64,000 nt of DNA from JALZAI01 sp038207565 (GTDB lineage Bacteria; Actinomycetota; Actinomycetes; Mycobacteriales; Jatrophihabitantaceae). The stretch's first letter is position 1. The number at the start of each line of letters is the position of its first letter. Shown here piece by piece: positions 9,575 to 17,693 of this stretch. The stretch is from assembly GCA_038207565.1 (NCBI GenBank), contig JBBQZQ010000016.1:16965-80964 (forward strand), read 5' to 3'. A program made the translations under genes and the position numbers. The notes under the pieces were generated by a model, which worked only from the letters and a program-made list of their open reading frames with translations, was not told the origin of the DNA and searched no databases.

Positions 9575-10222
9575 CTACTCGGCCAGCAACGGTTCGGCCG
9601 CCATCTCCCGCGCGGTACCCGAAAAAGGTTGGGCGAAGATGGGCATGAACAGCTGCGCCAATGGGCCGATCGCGAGCGCGAAGAGCAGCGTGCCGATGCC
9701 GACCGTCCCGCCGAGCAACCAGCCCGCCGCGAGGACGGTGACCTCGAGGCCGGTCCGCACCAATCGGATCGAGTGCCCACTGCGCGCAGCGAGCCCTGTC
9801 ATCAGCCCGTCGCGCGGGCCTGGCCCGTAGTTGGCACCGATGTACATCCCGGTCGCGACGCCGCACAGAACGATCCCGGCGAGCATGTCGGTGATCCGCC
9901 AGCCCAGTGCGTGCACGGTGGGCAGCAGATCGAGCGAGAGGTTCAGCGACACCCCGATGAGGATCGCGTTGCTCACCGTGCCCAGGCCGGGACGTTGGCG
10001 CAGCGGGATCCACAACAGCAGGACGGCCGCACCGACCAGGATCACAACGGTGCCGATGGCAAGACCGACGCGATGGCCGAGACCCTGGTGGAACACGTCC
10101 CACGGGTCGAGGCCGAGCCCTGAGCGCACCTGCAATGCGGCAGCTACCCCGTAGACCGCCAGGCCAATGTAGAGCTGGGCGAGCCGACGAACAGGGGAGC
10201 ACCAGGCCATATCATCGATCAT
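9575..10222 (-). CDS. YczE/YitT-type integral membrane protein
   Basis: A roughly 215-residue membrane protein with about five hydrophobic helices. It has LGLDPWDVFHQGLG near residue 30 and YGPGPRDGLMTGLA near residue 125, the two conserved loops of the YczE family. Function is unproven; members are often divergent from MocR-type PLP regulators, as here. I take the Met at 10222 (or 10210) as the start because hydrophobic family sequence begins just after; the frame is open further, but that would cross the operator and the mocR-like gene start. Confidence 0.82.
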   Translation of the reverse strand: MIDDMAWCSPVRRLAQLYIGLAVYGVAAALQVRSGLGLDPWDVFHQGLGHRVGLAIGTVVILVGAAVLLLWIPLRQRPGLGTVSNAILIGVSLNLSLDLLPTVHALGWRITDMLAGIVLCGVATGMYIGANYGPGPRDGLMTGLAARSGHSIRLVRTGLEVTVLAAGWLLGGTVGIGTLLFALAIGPLAQLFMPIFAQPFSGTAREMAAEPLLAE

Positions 10223-10243
10223 GCCGCACGGAGGGGCTTTTCG

Positions 10244-10279
10244 TTCAGGCCATTCGCCGAACAATGGCTTGAACAACGG
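10244..10279. promoter_or_regulatory. Putative MocR operator between divergent yczE-like and mocR-like genes
   Basis: An inverted repeat TTCAGGCCATT (10244-10254) and AATGGCTTGAA (10263-10273) matches at 10 of 11 positions around an 8-base centre. Overlapping it are two direct repeats GAACAATGG (10259-10267) and GAACAACGG (10271-10279). MocR regulators typically bind such mixed direct/inverted sites in the divergent intergenic region, so this is the expected operator. Binding is inferred. Confidence 0.6.
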
Positions 10280-10304
10280 GCCAATCTCATGGGACGATCG
10301 GCTC

Positions 10305-11744
10305 ATGGCTCCTGCATCCCGGATCGGCGGTCGAGCGCTTGCCGCCCTGCTGCCCGATCTGTACACGCAGCGCGGGCCCGTCTACGGGGCCCTGTGCGAT
10401 GCGATCACCGCCCTCGTCCTGGACGGGCGCGTGGCGACCGAGACCCGGCTGCCGTCCGAGCGCGAGCTGGCCGGTGCGCTGCACCTGTCCCGGGCGACGG
10501 TCACGGCGGCCTACGACGCCCTGCGGACGAACGGCTACCTCGCCAGCCGCACCGGGTCCGGCAGCTTCGTCACCGTTCCTCCCGGGTCGCAACCGCACCC
10601 GTCCCTGGCCCGTTGGCGGCTCGAGAACGCCGGCACCGATCTGATCGACCTATCCTGCGCCGCGCTGCCCGCGCTGCCGGGCGTGCTGCAGGTAGCGGTG
10701 CCCGCGGCAACGGCCGTCCTACCCCGCTACGCCGGGGACGAGGGATACGAACCGGCGGGGCTGCCGGTGTTACGCGCGACGGTCGCTGCCCGCTTCGCTG
10801 CTCGCGGCGTCCCCACCACGCCCGAGCAGATCCTGGTGGCCGGCGGAGCGTCGCACGCACTCGACCTGCTCCTGCGGCTGCTCGTCGCACCTGGCGACCG
10901 GATGCTCGTCGAGCTGCCTACCTACCCCGGCGCGCTCGACGCCGCCCAGCGCCTCGGCGCGCGCCCGGTCGCCGTCCCGTCGGCGACCGGCGGCGGCTGG
11001 GACGTCGCTGCGATGCGGGCCGCGCTGCGCCAGACGTCCCCGCGACTGGCCTACCTCGTGCCTGACTTCCACAACCCGACCGGTGCGCTCGTCGGCGAAG
11101 ACGCCCGCCGCGAGGTGCTGCGGGCCGCGCGGCAGACCGGGACCACGGTGATCGTGGACGAGACGTTCGTCGAGCTGGGCTTTACCGCACCGGTTCGGGC
11201 AGCGGCGGCGATCGACGCCGCTGTGATCACGATCGGTTCGCTGTCGAAGCCGGTATGGGGCGGGCTGCGCATCGGCTGGATCCGCGCCTCTGTCGAGCTC
11301 GTCCAGCGGCTGGCCGTGCTCCGGGCGTCGATCGACATGGGCGGCCCCGTGCTCGACCAGCTCGTCGCCGCCGAAATCCTGCCCGACCTCGACCAGCTGA
11401 TGTCCGAACGTGTGCGCGGCCTGCGTACGCAACGTGACACCCTGCTCGCCGCGCTCGCGCGGGAGTTGCCGGAGTGGCACGCCGCCGAACCACAGGGCGG
11501 GCTGTCGCTGTGGGCCGAGCTCGACGCGCCGCTATCCACCGCGCTGTGCATGATGGCCGCGCCCGCCGGAGTGGTGCTGGTGCCCGGCTCGCGATTCGGG
11601 GTGGACGGGACGCTCGAGCGGTTCCTGCGCCTGCCGTTCGCGCTGACGCCCGAGCGCCTGGACGAAGCGGTGCTGCGCATCGCCGATGTGTGGCGCCAGC
11701 TCGAGCGATCCGGAGTGCCCAGCCGCCGCCTCGTGGTGGCCTGA
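10305..11744 (+). CDS. MocR-family regulator (GntR HTH fused to PLP aminotransferase fold)
   Basis: A 479-residue two-domain regulator. Residues about 20-85 form a GntR winged helix (RLPSERELAGALHLSRATVTAAYDALRTNGYL), and the rest is a class-I aminotransferase fold with the PLP lysine in ITIGSLSKPVWGGLR. The ATG at 10305 starts the HTH region; upstream in-frame starts would extend across the operator. The gene is divergent from the YczE-type membrane gene, the known arrangement in which MocR proteins control such transporters in response to PLP-related ligands. Autoregulation through the shared intergenic operator is likely but inferred. Confidence 0.9.
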   Translation: MAPASRIGGRALAALLPDLYTQRGPVYGALCDAITALVLDGRVATETRLPSERELAGALHLSRATVTAAYDALRTNGYLASRTGSGSFVTVPPGSQPHPSLARWRLENAGTDLIDLSCAALPALPGVLQVAVPAATAVLPRYAGDEGYEPAGLPVLRATVAARFAARGVPTTPEQILVAGGASHALDLLLRLLVAPGDRMLVELPTYPGALDAAQRLGARPVAVPSATGGGWDVAAMRAALRQTSPRLAYLVPDFHNPTGALVGEDARREVLRAARQTGTTVIVDETFVELGFTAPVRAAAAIDAAVITIGSLSKPVWGGLRIGWIRASVELVQRLAVLRASIDMGGPVLDQLVAAEILPDLDQLMSERVRGLRTQRDTLLAALARELPEWHAAEPQGGLSLWAELDAPLSTALCMMAAPAGVVLVPGSRFGVDGTLERFLRLPFALTPERLDEAVLRIADVWRQLERSGVPSRRLVVA

Positions 11745-11758
11745 CGCCCGTATGGCGA

Positions 11759-11809
11759 TGATCAACAGGGCGAGACTGCTGCGATCGAGCGCTTCCGCCC
11801 TGTTGATCA
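11759..11809. terminator. Bidirectional hairpin between convergent mocR-like and malic enzyme genes
   Basis: A perfect 14-bp inverted repeat, TGATCAACAGGGCG at 11759-11772 and its complement at 11796-11809, encloses a 23-base loop. It sits between the stop of the mocR-like gene and the end of the malic enzyme gene, whose stop codon (11807-11809) forms part of the stem. There is no U-run, so it may act as a transcript end-protecting hairpin or bidirectional terminator. Confidence 0.6.
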
Positions 11810-12997
11810 CTGGATGGGGACCGCCTCTTGCGCCACTCCATCGACCCGGGCTTGAGCCGCGACCGCAGCCGCTACCGCTGGCGCGACGCGCGCGTCGAAC
11901 GGGGTCGGGACGATGTAATCCGGAGCCAGGGCGTCTCCGACAACGTGCCCTAACGCCGCTGCCGCGGCGAGTTTCATGTTTTCGGTGATCGCCCGCGCCC
12001 CCGCGTCGAACGCGCCGGCGAAGACCCCCGGGAACGCCAGCACGTTGTTGATCTGGTTCGGGTAGTCGCTGCGACCGGTAGCGACGACGCTGGCGTGCCG
12101 ATGGGCGACGTCCGGTGCGACCTCGGGATCCGGATTCGCCAGCGCGAACACGATTGCCTTCGGCGCCATGCGCGCGATCGTCTCCTCCGTGACCGCACCG
12201 GCGCTCAGCCCGAGGAACACGTCCGCGCCGGCCAGTCCGTCGGGCAGTGAACCTTGCAAGCCGAGGCGGTTCGTCGCGCGCGCGAGATCTTCCTTGACCG
12301 GTGTCAGGCCGGTGCGTCCCGGATGCAGTAACCCGCGGGAGTCGGCGACCGCGATGTCCCCCACGCCCGCGGCGAGCAGGATGCGCGTGCAGGCCACTCC
12401 CGCCGCGCCGGCGCCGGATACCACCACCCGCAACTGCGAGAGGTCACGGCCGGTCACCCGTGCGGCGTTGCGCAGCGCGGCCAGCACGACGATCGCCGTC
12501 CCGTGCTGGTCGTCGTGAAAGACGGGGATCGACAACCGCGCGCGCAGGCGCGCCTCGATCTCGAAGCACCGCGGGGCAGAGATGTCCTCGAGATTGATCC
12601 CGCCGAAGGATGGCGCGATGTGCACGACCGTCTCGACGATCTCGTCCGGGTCGGTGGTGTCCAGCACGATGGGGACGGAGTTGATGCCCGCGAACTCACG
12701 AAACAGCGCCGCCTTGCCCTCCATCACCGGCAGCGCGGCGGCCGGGCCGATGTTGCCCAGCCCGAGCACGGCCGTCCCGTCACTGACGACGGCGACCAGC
12801 CGCGAACGCCAGGTGTAGGTGCGGGCCAGTGCCTCGTCCTGGTGGATTGCCAGGCACACCTCGGCTACACCGGGCGTGTAGGCCAGCGAGAGCGACTCTC
12901 GGTCCACGAGCGGCAACGTGCTGTTGACGACCAGCTTGCCCCCCTCGTGCACCCGGAAGACCTCGCGCGAGACGTCATTGTCCGGATCGAACCGCAC
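11807..12997 (-). CDS. NAD(P)-dependent malic enzyme
   Basis: A 396-residue malic enzyme converting malate to pyruvate and CO2, linking the TCA cycle to pyruvate. Visible are LAYTPGVAEVCLAI near residue 40, VSDGTAVLGLGNIGP near 72, GINLEDISAPRCFEIE near 135 with FHDDQHGTA (metal-binding acidic cluster) and the Rossmann motif VVSGAGAAGVA near 195. The short bacterial form lacks a phosphotransacetylase domain. The dinucleotide preference cannot be read with certainty. It is transcribed alone, convergent with the mocR-like gene. Confidence 0.93.
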   Translation of the reverse strand: MRFDPDNDVSREVFRVHEGGKLVVNSTLPLVDRESLSLAYTPGVAEVCLAIHQDEALARTYTWRSRLVAVVSDGTAVLGLGNIGPAAALPVMEGKAALFREFAGINSVPIVLDTTDPDEIVETVVHIAPSFGGINLEDISAPRCFEIEARLRARLSIPVFHDDQHGTAIVVLAALRNAARVTGRDLSQLRVVVSGAGAAGVACTRILLAAGVGDIAVADSRGLLHPGRTGLTPVKEDLARATNRLGLQGSLPDGLAGADVFLGLSAGAVTEETIARMAPKAIVFALANPDPEVAPDVAHRHASVVATGRSDYPNQINNVLAFPGVFAGAFDAGARAITENMKLAAAAALGHVVGDALAPDYIVPTPFDARVAPAVAAAVAAQARVDGVAQEAVPIQ

Positions 12998-13211
12998 TGC
13001 TCAACGCCCCGTTTCGCTGGTCAGGAACCGAACCGAGACAGGTTACGTCCGGTGGTGGTGGATGCCCGGGGGTCGCCCGCACCAGCGAGTCTGTCACGCA
13101 CGTCGCGGGTGCGCTCCTGAGAAGCCTGGAACCGGGCCGGCTGGACAAGCGCCTCGACCCAGGGCGAGGCTTCCGGTGAGTGCGCACCTCGCGCATCCCA
13201 CTGGAGGTCTC

Positions 13212-14399
13212 ATGTCTCGTCTTACCGCGTCGATCGCGGCCGGCGCTGCCGTGCTCGCCGCAGCAACACTGCTGCCGGCGTCCGCGACCGCATCCTCATC
13301 CGCAGCGATCGGCCGGCACGCTTCGGCCTCGCGCCACGCCGAGAAGGTCTGCACCTCCACCCCGTCGCCGGGCTATGCGGCCTGCCTGAACCGCGTCGTC
13401 GTCGACAAGTCCGGCAAGCCAGCCGTCACTGCGACACCCCGCGGGTTCGGCCCCGCCGACATCCAGTCGGCCTACAAGCTGGCCGGACTGACCGCCGGTG
13501 GGCGCACCGTCGCCATCGTGGACGCCTACGACGACCCGACAGCGGAGGCCGACCTCAGCGTGTACCGGTCCCAATACGGACTGCCGGCGTGCACGAGCGC
13601 CAACGGTTGCTTCACGAAGAGAAGTCAGACGGGCTCGACGAAGTACCCACGCGTCAATGCCGGCTGGGCCACCGAGATCAGCCTCGATCTCGACATGGTG
13701 TCCGCTGCCTGCCCGACCTGCCACATCCTGCTCGTGGAGGCCAGCTCGGCGTCCTTCGCCAACCTCGGCACGGCCGTGAACTACGCCGCCACGCAGGGCG
13801 TCGTCGCGATCAGCAACAGCTACGGGGGCAGCGATTCCGGGCCGTTGCCCGCCTACAACCATCCAGGCATCGCAGTCACCGCGTCGACGGGTGACGCCGG
13901 CTACGGCGTCGAGTCGCCGGCGAGCTTCGACAGCGTCGTCGCCGTCGGTGGCACGAGCCTGACCCGCACGAGCACCACCCGCGGCTGGTCCGAATCCGCT
14001 TGGAGCGGTGCCGGCAGCGGCTGCTCGACACTCAACGCCAAGCCGTCATGGCAGAACTCGGTGACCCAGTGCTCGGGCAAGGCCAACGCAGACGTTGCCG
14101 CGGTCGCCGATCCGAACACCGGCGTGGCGGTCTACGACTCGACCTCCTACCAGGGACGTTCCGGCTGGCAGGTCTACGGCGGCACCAGCGCGTCGTCGCC
14201 GATCATCGCCAGCGTGTACGCGCTGAGCGGGAACACCGCGGGCTATCCGGCGTCCTACACCTGGGCGCACGCGTCCGGTCTGTTCGACGTGACGAGCGGG
14301 TCCAACGGAACCTGCGCACCCGCGATCTGGTGCCACAGCGGTGCCGGCTGGGACGGTCCGACCGGGTTGGGAACGCCGAACGGGACCAGCGGGTTCTAG
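13212..14399 (+). CDS. Secreted S53 (sedolisin) family serine peptidase, short form
   Basis: A 395-residue secreted protease with an Ala-rich signal peptide (residues 1-27, ending around ASATASS). GGAGG lies 5 bases before the ATG at 13212. The sedolisin catalytic pair is visible as Glu155 and Asp159 in GWATEISLDLDM, and the nucleophile Ser in YGGTSASSP; ISNSYGGSDSG lies near the oxyanion region. Cysteine pairs (CTSANGC, CPTC) suggest disulfides outside the cell. Classical S53 enzymes carry a propeptide of about 180-200 residues; here the catalytic domain follows after only about 50 residues, so this is a propeptide-poor form. Substrate and pH range are unknown. Confidence 0.88.
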   Translation: MSRLTASIAAGAAVLAAATLLPASATASSSAAIGRHASASRHAEKVCTSTPSPGYAACLNRVVVDKSGKPAVTATPRGFGPADIQSAYKLAGLTAGGRTVAIVDAYDDPTAEADLSVYRSQYGLPACTSANGCFTKRSQTGSTKYPRVNAGWATEISLDLDMVSAACPTCHILLVEASSASFANLGTAVNYAATQGVVAISNSYGGSDSGPLPAYNHPGIAVTASTGDAGYGVESPASFDSVVAVGGTSLTRTSTTRGWSESAWSGAGSGCSTLNAKPSWQNSVTQCSGKANADVAAVADPNTGVAVYDSTSYQGRSGWQVYGGTSASSPIIASVYALSGNTAGYPASYTWAHASGLFDVTSGSNGTCAPAIWCHSGAGWDGPTGLGTPNGTSGF

Positions 14400-14440
14400 G
14401 ACCACCGATTCCAGCCTTGAGGCTCGCACGTCCGCGGGCG

Positions 14441-14755
14441 TCAGCGCACGCGGCTGACCCGGCCACCACGTAGTCGCAGCACCACGCGCGCGTGCACGTC
14501 GGCGACGCCGTGCACCGCGCTGTCGCCTTCGGCGGCACCGTTGTCCGAGGCCAGCCACCAGCCATCGTCCTGTGCACGCACGGCACGCTTGAGCACATAG
14601 CGCGCCGGCATCGTGCGGAAGGTGGCCAGCACCACCGAACCGGGCCGGACCTCCACCCCGTGCCGCACGATCACCGTGTCGCCGTCGCGCAAGGTCGGCA
14701 CCATCGACGGTCCGGACACTCGCACGCGTTGCCACGCAAACACCACCTGGTCCAC
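14441..14755 (-). CDS. sodX: Nickel-type superoxide dismutase maturation protease (S26 family)
   Basis: A 104-residue peptidase of the signal-peptidase (S26) fold. It has SGPSMVPTLRDGD with the nucleophilic Ser near residue 17 and YVLKRAV with the general-base Lys near 55, ending with ASDN..DSAVHGVADV as in signal peptidases. It has no clear membrane anchor, in keeping with a cytosolic processing role. It is divergent from the nickel superoxide dismutase gene, and in this family the enzyme removes the SOD propeptide to expose the Ni-binding His1. The pairing makes the assignment firm. Confidence 0.9.
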   Translation of the reverse strand: MDQVVFAWQRVRVSGPSMVPTLRDGDTVIVRHGVEVRPGSVVLATFRTMPARYVLKRAVRAQDDGWWLASDNGAAEGDSAVHGVADVHARVVLRLRGGRVSRVR

Positions 14756-14853
14756 GTAACAGATGGTGCCGAAAGGTGGGGATCGATCCGGGAGTAGGGT
14801 CCGAAACGAGTCGTCCGAGTGTCCGATGACTGAACTATCTGGAGGTCAGCACC

Positions 14854-15252
14854 ATGCGTCTGTTCCGCCCCACCGTCACGGCGTACGCCCACTGCGATCT
14901 GCCCTGCGGCGTGTACGACCCGGCCCAGGCTCGTATCGAAGCCGAGTCGGTCAAGGCCATCATGGAGAAGTACCAGGGCAACGAGGACCCCGTGTTCCGC
15001 ACTCGCGCCCTCATCATCAAGGAGGAGCGCGCCGAGTTGGTCAAGCATCACCTCTGGGTGCTGTGGACCGACTACTTCAAGGCGCCGCACTTCGAGAAGT
15101 ACCCCGAGCTGCACGAGCTGTTCAACAAGGCCACCAAGGCGGCCGGCGCTTCAGGCGGCAAGGGCGAGATCGACCCGGCCAAGGGCCAGGAGTTGCTCGA
15201 CCTGATCGCGCAGATCGACACGATCTTCTGGGAGACCAAGAAGGCGGCCTGA
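14854..15252 (+). CDS. sodN: Nickel superoxide dismutase
   Basis: A 132-residue precursor that disproportionates superoxide with a Ni centre. After a 12-residue propeptide (MRLFRPTVTAYA) comes the nickel hook HCDLPCGVYDP: His1, Cys2 and Cys6 of the mature enzyme are all present. The rest is the four-helix bundle (LVKHHLWVLWTDYFK). A GGAGG motif (14841-14845) lies 8 bases before the ATG. Ni-SOD genes are often regulated by a nickel-responsive Fur protein (Nur); I could not see a convincing Nur box in the 98-base divergent region. The next gene follows after only 7 bases. Confidence 0.97.
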   Translation: MRLFRPTVTAYAHCDLPCGVYDPAQARIEAESVKAIMEKYQGNEDPVFRTRALIIKEERAELVKHHLWVLWTDYFKAPHFEKYPELHELFNKATKAAGASGGKGEIDPAKGQELLDLIAQIDTIFWETKKAA

Positions 15253-15259
15253 TCTCCAG

Positions 15260-15931
15260 GTGACTCAGCTCGACCACGATCCGATGACGAAGGCCGGCGA
15301 ACTGCCGGCCTTCGTCATGCCCCCGTCGGTGCCCGACGGCGCGCAGTTGTGGTTGGTACGTCACGGTGAGACGGCCTGGAGCAAGAGCGGCCAGCACACC
15401 GGGCTGACCGACATCCCCCTCACCAACCACGGCGAGCGCGAGGCCGCCGCGCTCGCGCCGCTGCTCGGGGCGATCGAGGCGCAACTGGTGCTGAGCAGCC
15501 CGCGCCAGCGCGCCCGCACCACGGCGGAGCTTGCCGGACTGCGCGTCGATGACTTCGACGAGGACCTCGCCGAGTGGGACTACGGCGACTACGAGGGACG
15601 TACCAGCAAGGAAATCCACACCGAGGTTCCGCACTGGACGATCTTCACGCACGGGGCTCCTGGCGGCGAAACCGCTGCACAAGTGGGCGCGCGTGCGGAC
15701 CGCGTGCTGCAGCGAGCGGCGGCCGTGCTGCCGGCCGGCCCGGTCATCCTGGTTGCCCACGGGCACATCAGCCGGGTACTCGGTGCCCGCTGGATCGGCC
15801 AGCCCGTCCTTTTCGGCCGTAACCTTCTGTTGAACTCCGCAGCTCCGTGCCTGCTCGGCGCGCAGCACGGCGTCCCAGTCATCGCTCAATGGAACCGGCC
15901 CAGCCTGGCCACCGATGGAGGCCCACAGTGA
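15260..15931 (+). CDS. Histidine phosphatase family protein (PGAM-like acid phosphatase)
   Basis: A 223-residue branch-1 histidine phosphatase. The catalytic LVRHGETAWSKSGQHTG (phospho-accepting His near residue 35) and the second His in VILVAHGHISR are present, as is LTDIPLTNHGEREA. The substrate is unknown. GTG at 15260 follows the sodN stop by 7 bases; an ATG at 15284 is an alternative. The TGA overlaps the start of the anti-sigma gene (GTGA). The tight spacing indicates one transcript from sodN through the sigma factor gene. Confidence 0.85.
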   Translation: MTQLDHDPMTKAGELPAFVMPPSVPDGAQLWLVRHGETAWSKSGQHTGLTDIPLTNHGEREAAALAPLLGAIEAQLVLSSPRQRARTTAELAGLRVDDFDEDLAEWDYGDYEGRTSKEIHTEVPHWTIFTHGAPGGETAAQVGARADRVLQRAAAVLPAGPVILVAHGHISRVLGARWIGQPVLFGRNLLLNSAAPCLLGAQHGVPVIAQWNRPSLATDGGPQ

Positions 15932-16335
15932 GTGCGCAGATCGACATCCCGGATGGCGACCTCGTCGAGGTGCGGATCCCCGCTGTCGGTGCGTACGTCT
16001 CGACTCTGCGCATCGCCGCCGCCAGCCTGGCCGTACGCTGCGACCTCACGATCGATGACATCGAGGACCTCCGGCTGGCCGTCGACGAGGCGTGCGCGCT
16101 GCTGCTGCCGCATGCCGAAGAGGACTCGGTGTTGACCGCCGAGTTCGTCCTGACCCCCGGCTGCCTGGCCGTCACCGCGTCGGTGACCTCCAGCGGTGCC
16201 AACTCGACCAGCCCGGATCGCAGCGGGTTTGCCTGGAGCGTGTTGTCCGCGCTCGCTTCCGAGGTCGAGGTGGACGGGTCGGCCAACCGGCTTGCCATCA
16301 CGGTGACCAAGCGCCGTGAGGCCGCGACACCGTGA
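15928..16335 (+). CDS. Anti-sigma regulatory factor (RsbW-like HATPase)
   Basis: A 135-residue GHKL-type ATPase domain of the RsbW/SpoIIAB group. Residues about 47-62 (IEDLRLAVDEACALLL) match the N-box helix with the Asp/Glu-x-x-x-Asn/Cys region, and GFAWSVLSALASEVEVDG is the late ATP-lid/strand region. Such proteins bind and inhibit SigB/SigF-type sigma factors and phosphorylate STAS antagonists. GTG at 15928 overlaps the preceding stop. The sigma gene follows after 52 bases. The glycine-rich ATP boxes are weakly conserved, so kinase activity is less certain than sigma binding. Confidence 0.82.
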   Translation: MSAQIDIPDGDLVEVRIPAVGAYVSTLRIAAASLAVRCDLTIDDIEDLRLAVDEACALLLPHAEEDSVLTAEFVLTPGCLAVTASVTSSGANSTSPDRSGFAWSVLSALASEVEVDGSANRLAITVTKRREAATP

Positions 16336-16387
16336 GCGGGCGACCACTGGGGATTGGCCGCGGCCCGGCAGCGAGCGAGGCTCGGCC

Positions 16388-17185
16388 GTGACCCAGTCGG
16401 CACGGGCGGCTGGATCGGACAGCGGCCCGTCGGCGACCCAACTGCTCGCTCAGTTGCACTCCCTGCCGATCGAGAGCTCCCTGCGCAAGGGCCTGCGGGA
16501 TCGGCTCGTCGAGTTGCACATGCCGCTCGTCGTGTACCTCGCACGCCGCTTCTCCGGACGCAACGAGCCTATGAACGATCTGATCCAGGTAGGGTCGATC
16601 GGCCTGATCAAGGCCATCGACCGTTTCGATCCCGAGCGCGGACTCGAATTTTCCACCTATGCCACGCCCACGATCCTCGGCGAGCTCAAACGACACTTCC
16701 GCGACACCGGTTGGCTGATTCACGTGCCTCGCCGGGCGCAAGAGCTGCAGACCACGCTCAACACAGCCCGTGCCGAGTTGAGCCAGGAGCTCGGGCGGGC
16801 GCCGACGGTCTCCGAGCTCGCACAACGCATCGACGTCAACGAGGACGCCGTGATCGAAGCGATCGACGCGGCCCGCGCGTACTCCGGCGTTCCGCTCGAT
16901 GTGCTCGCGCCGCCCGGCGAGAGCGTCCCCGAACACCCGATGCTCGGGGTCGTCGACGACGGCTACGAGCAGGTCGAACAACGTGCCGTGTTACGCGACG
17001 TGATCGCCCAGCTGCCTGAGGCCGAGCGCGAGATCCTGCTGTTGCGCTTCGTCGCGAACAAGACCCAGACCGAGATCGCAGGCATCGTCGGCGTCTCGCA
17101 GATGCAGGTATCCCGGTTGGTTGCCCGTGGTCTGAAGAAGCTGCGGGTCAGTCTGGGTGCGCCGGAACCGGAGCCGAAACGTTGA
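16388..17185 (+). CDS. sigF: RNA polymerase sigma factor of the SigB/SigF/SigG group
   Basis: A 265-residue alternative sigma-70 factor. Region 2 is DLIQVGSIGLIKAIDRFDPERG with STYATPTILGELKRHFRD, region 3 contains LSQELGRAPTVSELAQRI, and region 4 ends with TQTEIAGIVGVSQMQVSRL, the helix-turn-helix that contacts the -35 element. GTG at 16388 is chosen because conserved length starts there; the frame is open 24 codons further, overlapping the rsbW-like gene. The upstream anti-sigma gene and the STAS and PP2C genes at the window start make a partner-switch module likely. The name sigF is by group, not by proven orthology. Confidence 0.92.
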   Translation: MTQSARAAGSDSGPSATQLLAQLHSLPIESSLRKGLRDRLVELHMPLVVYLARRFSGRNEPMNDLIQVGSIGLIKAIDRFDPERGLEFSTYATPTILGELKRHFRDTGWLIHVPRRAQELQTTLNTARAELSQELGRAPTVSELAQRIDVNEDAVIEAIDAARAYSGVPLDVLAPPGESVPEHPMLGVVDDGYEQVEQRAVLRDVIAQLPEAEREILLLRFVANKTQTEIAGIVGVSQMQVSRLVARGLKKLRVSLGAPEPEPKR

Positions 17186-17653
17186 TCAGCTCGGGGCGCG
17201 GTCCAGTGCCGCGCGTGCGGGAGGCGTGAACAGCAGGTAGAGCACGGCGAGCGCGACCAGAAGGATCGGGCCGCCGTATTCAACCCTCGAGGCCTGGAAC
17301 GCCAGGCTGTAGGACACCGGGATCGCCAGCAGTTCGAGCACGACGATCGGCGTCCGCGCAGCCGGACGCAGGCGAAGCACGCTGCGGGCCGCGCCCGCGA
17401 GGACGAGCGCTCCTGCGACGGCGAGCGCCGCGCCGAACAGCGCACGACCGACGAGATCAGGATGTCCGGTGACCGTCTTGGCGACCAGCACACCCGCGCC
17501 GACCAGCAACCCGAGTGCCTCGAGCCCCACCAGGGCGGCCACCGCGCGCAGCTGACCCGGGACGGCGTCACTCGCCTTGGCTCGGTCGTCCACGTCCGGC
17601 CTCACTTCGTTCGAGCCGGCCGGCACAGCCCGATCCCGATGGTTCGCTCGCAC
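17186..17653 (-). CDS. Small four-helix membrane protein of unknown function
   Basis: About 155 residues. A polar N-terminus (1-30) is followed by four hydrophobic segments: roughly residues 35-58 (VAALVGLEALGLLVGAGVLVA), 68-90, 98-118 and 125-142. No catalytic motif or named domain is recognised. It is convergent with the sigma factor gene, the two stop codons being directly adjacent, and divergent from the lipid kinase gene 41 bases away. The exact start is uncertain. Confidence 0.65.
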   Translation of the reverse strand: MRANHRDRAVPAGSNEVRPDVDDRAKASDAVPGQLRAVAALVGLEALGLLVGAGVLVAKTVTGHPDLVGRALFGAALAVAGALVLAGAARSVLRLRPAARTPIVVLELLAIPVSYSLAFQASRVEYGGPILLVALAVLYLLFTPPARAALDRAPS

Positions 17654-17693
17654 GCGTCGCTCACGTCCACCCTACGGCGCATAAGCTTCGCCG

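Noticed and set aside
14756..14853. Nur (nickel Fur) box upstream of sodN
   Set aside because: No TTGCAA-type inverted repeat is visible in this interval.
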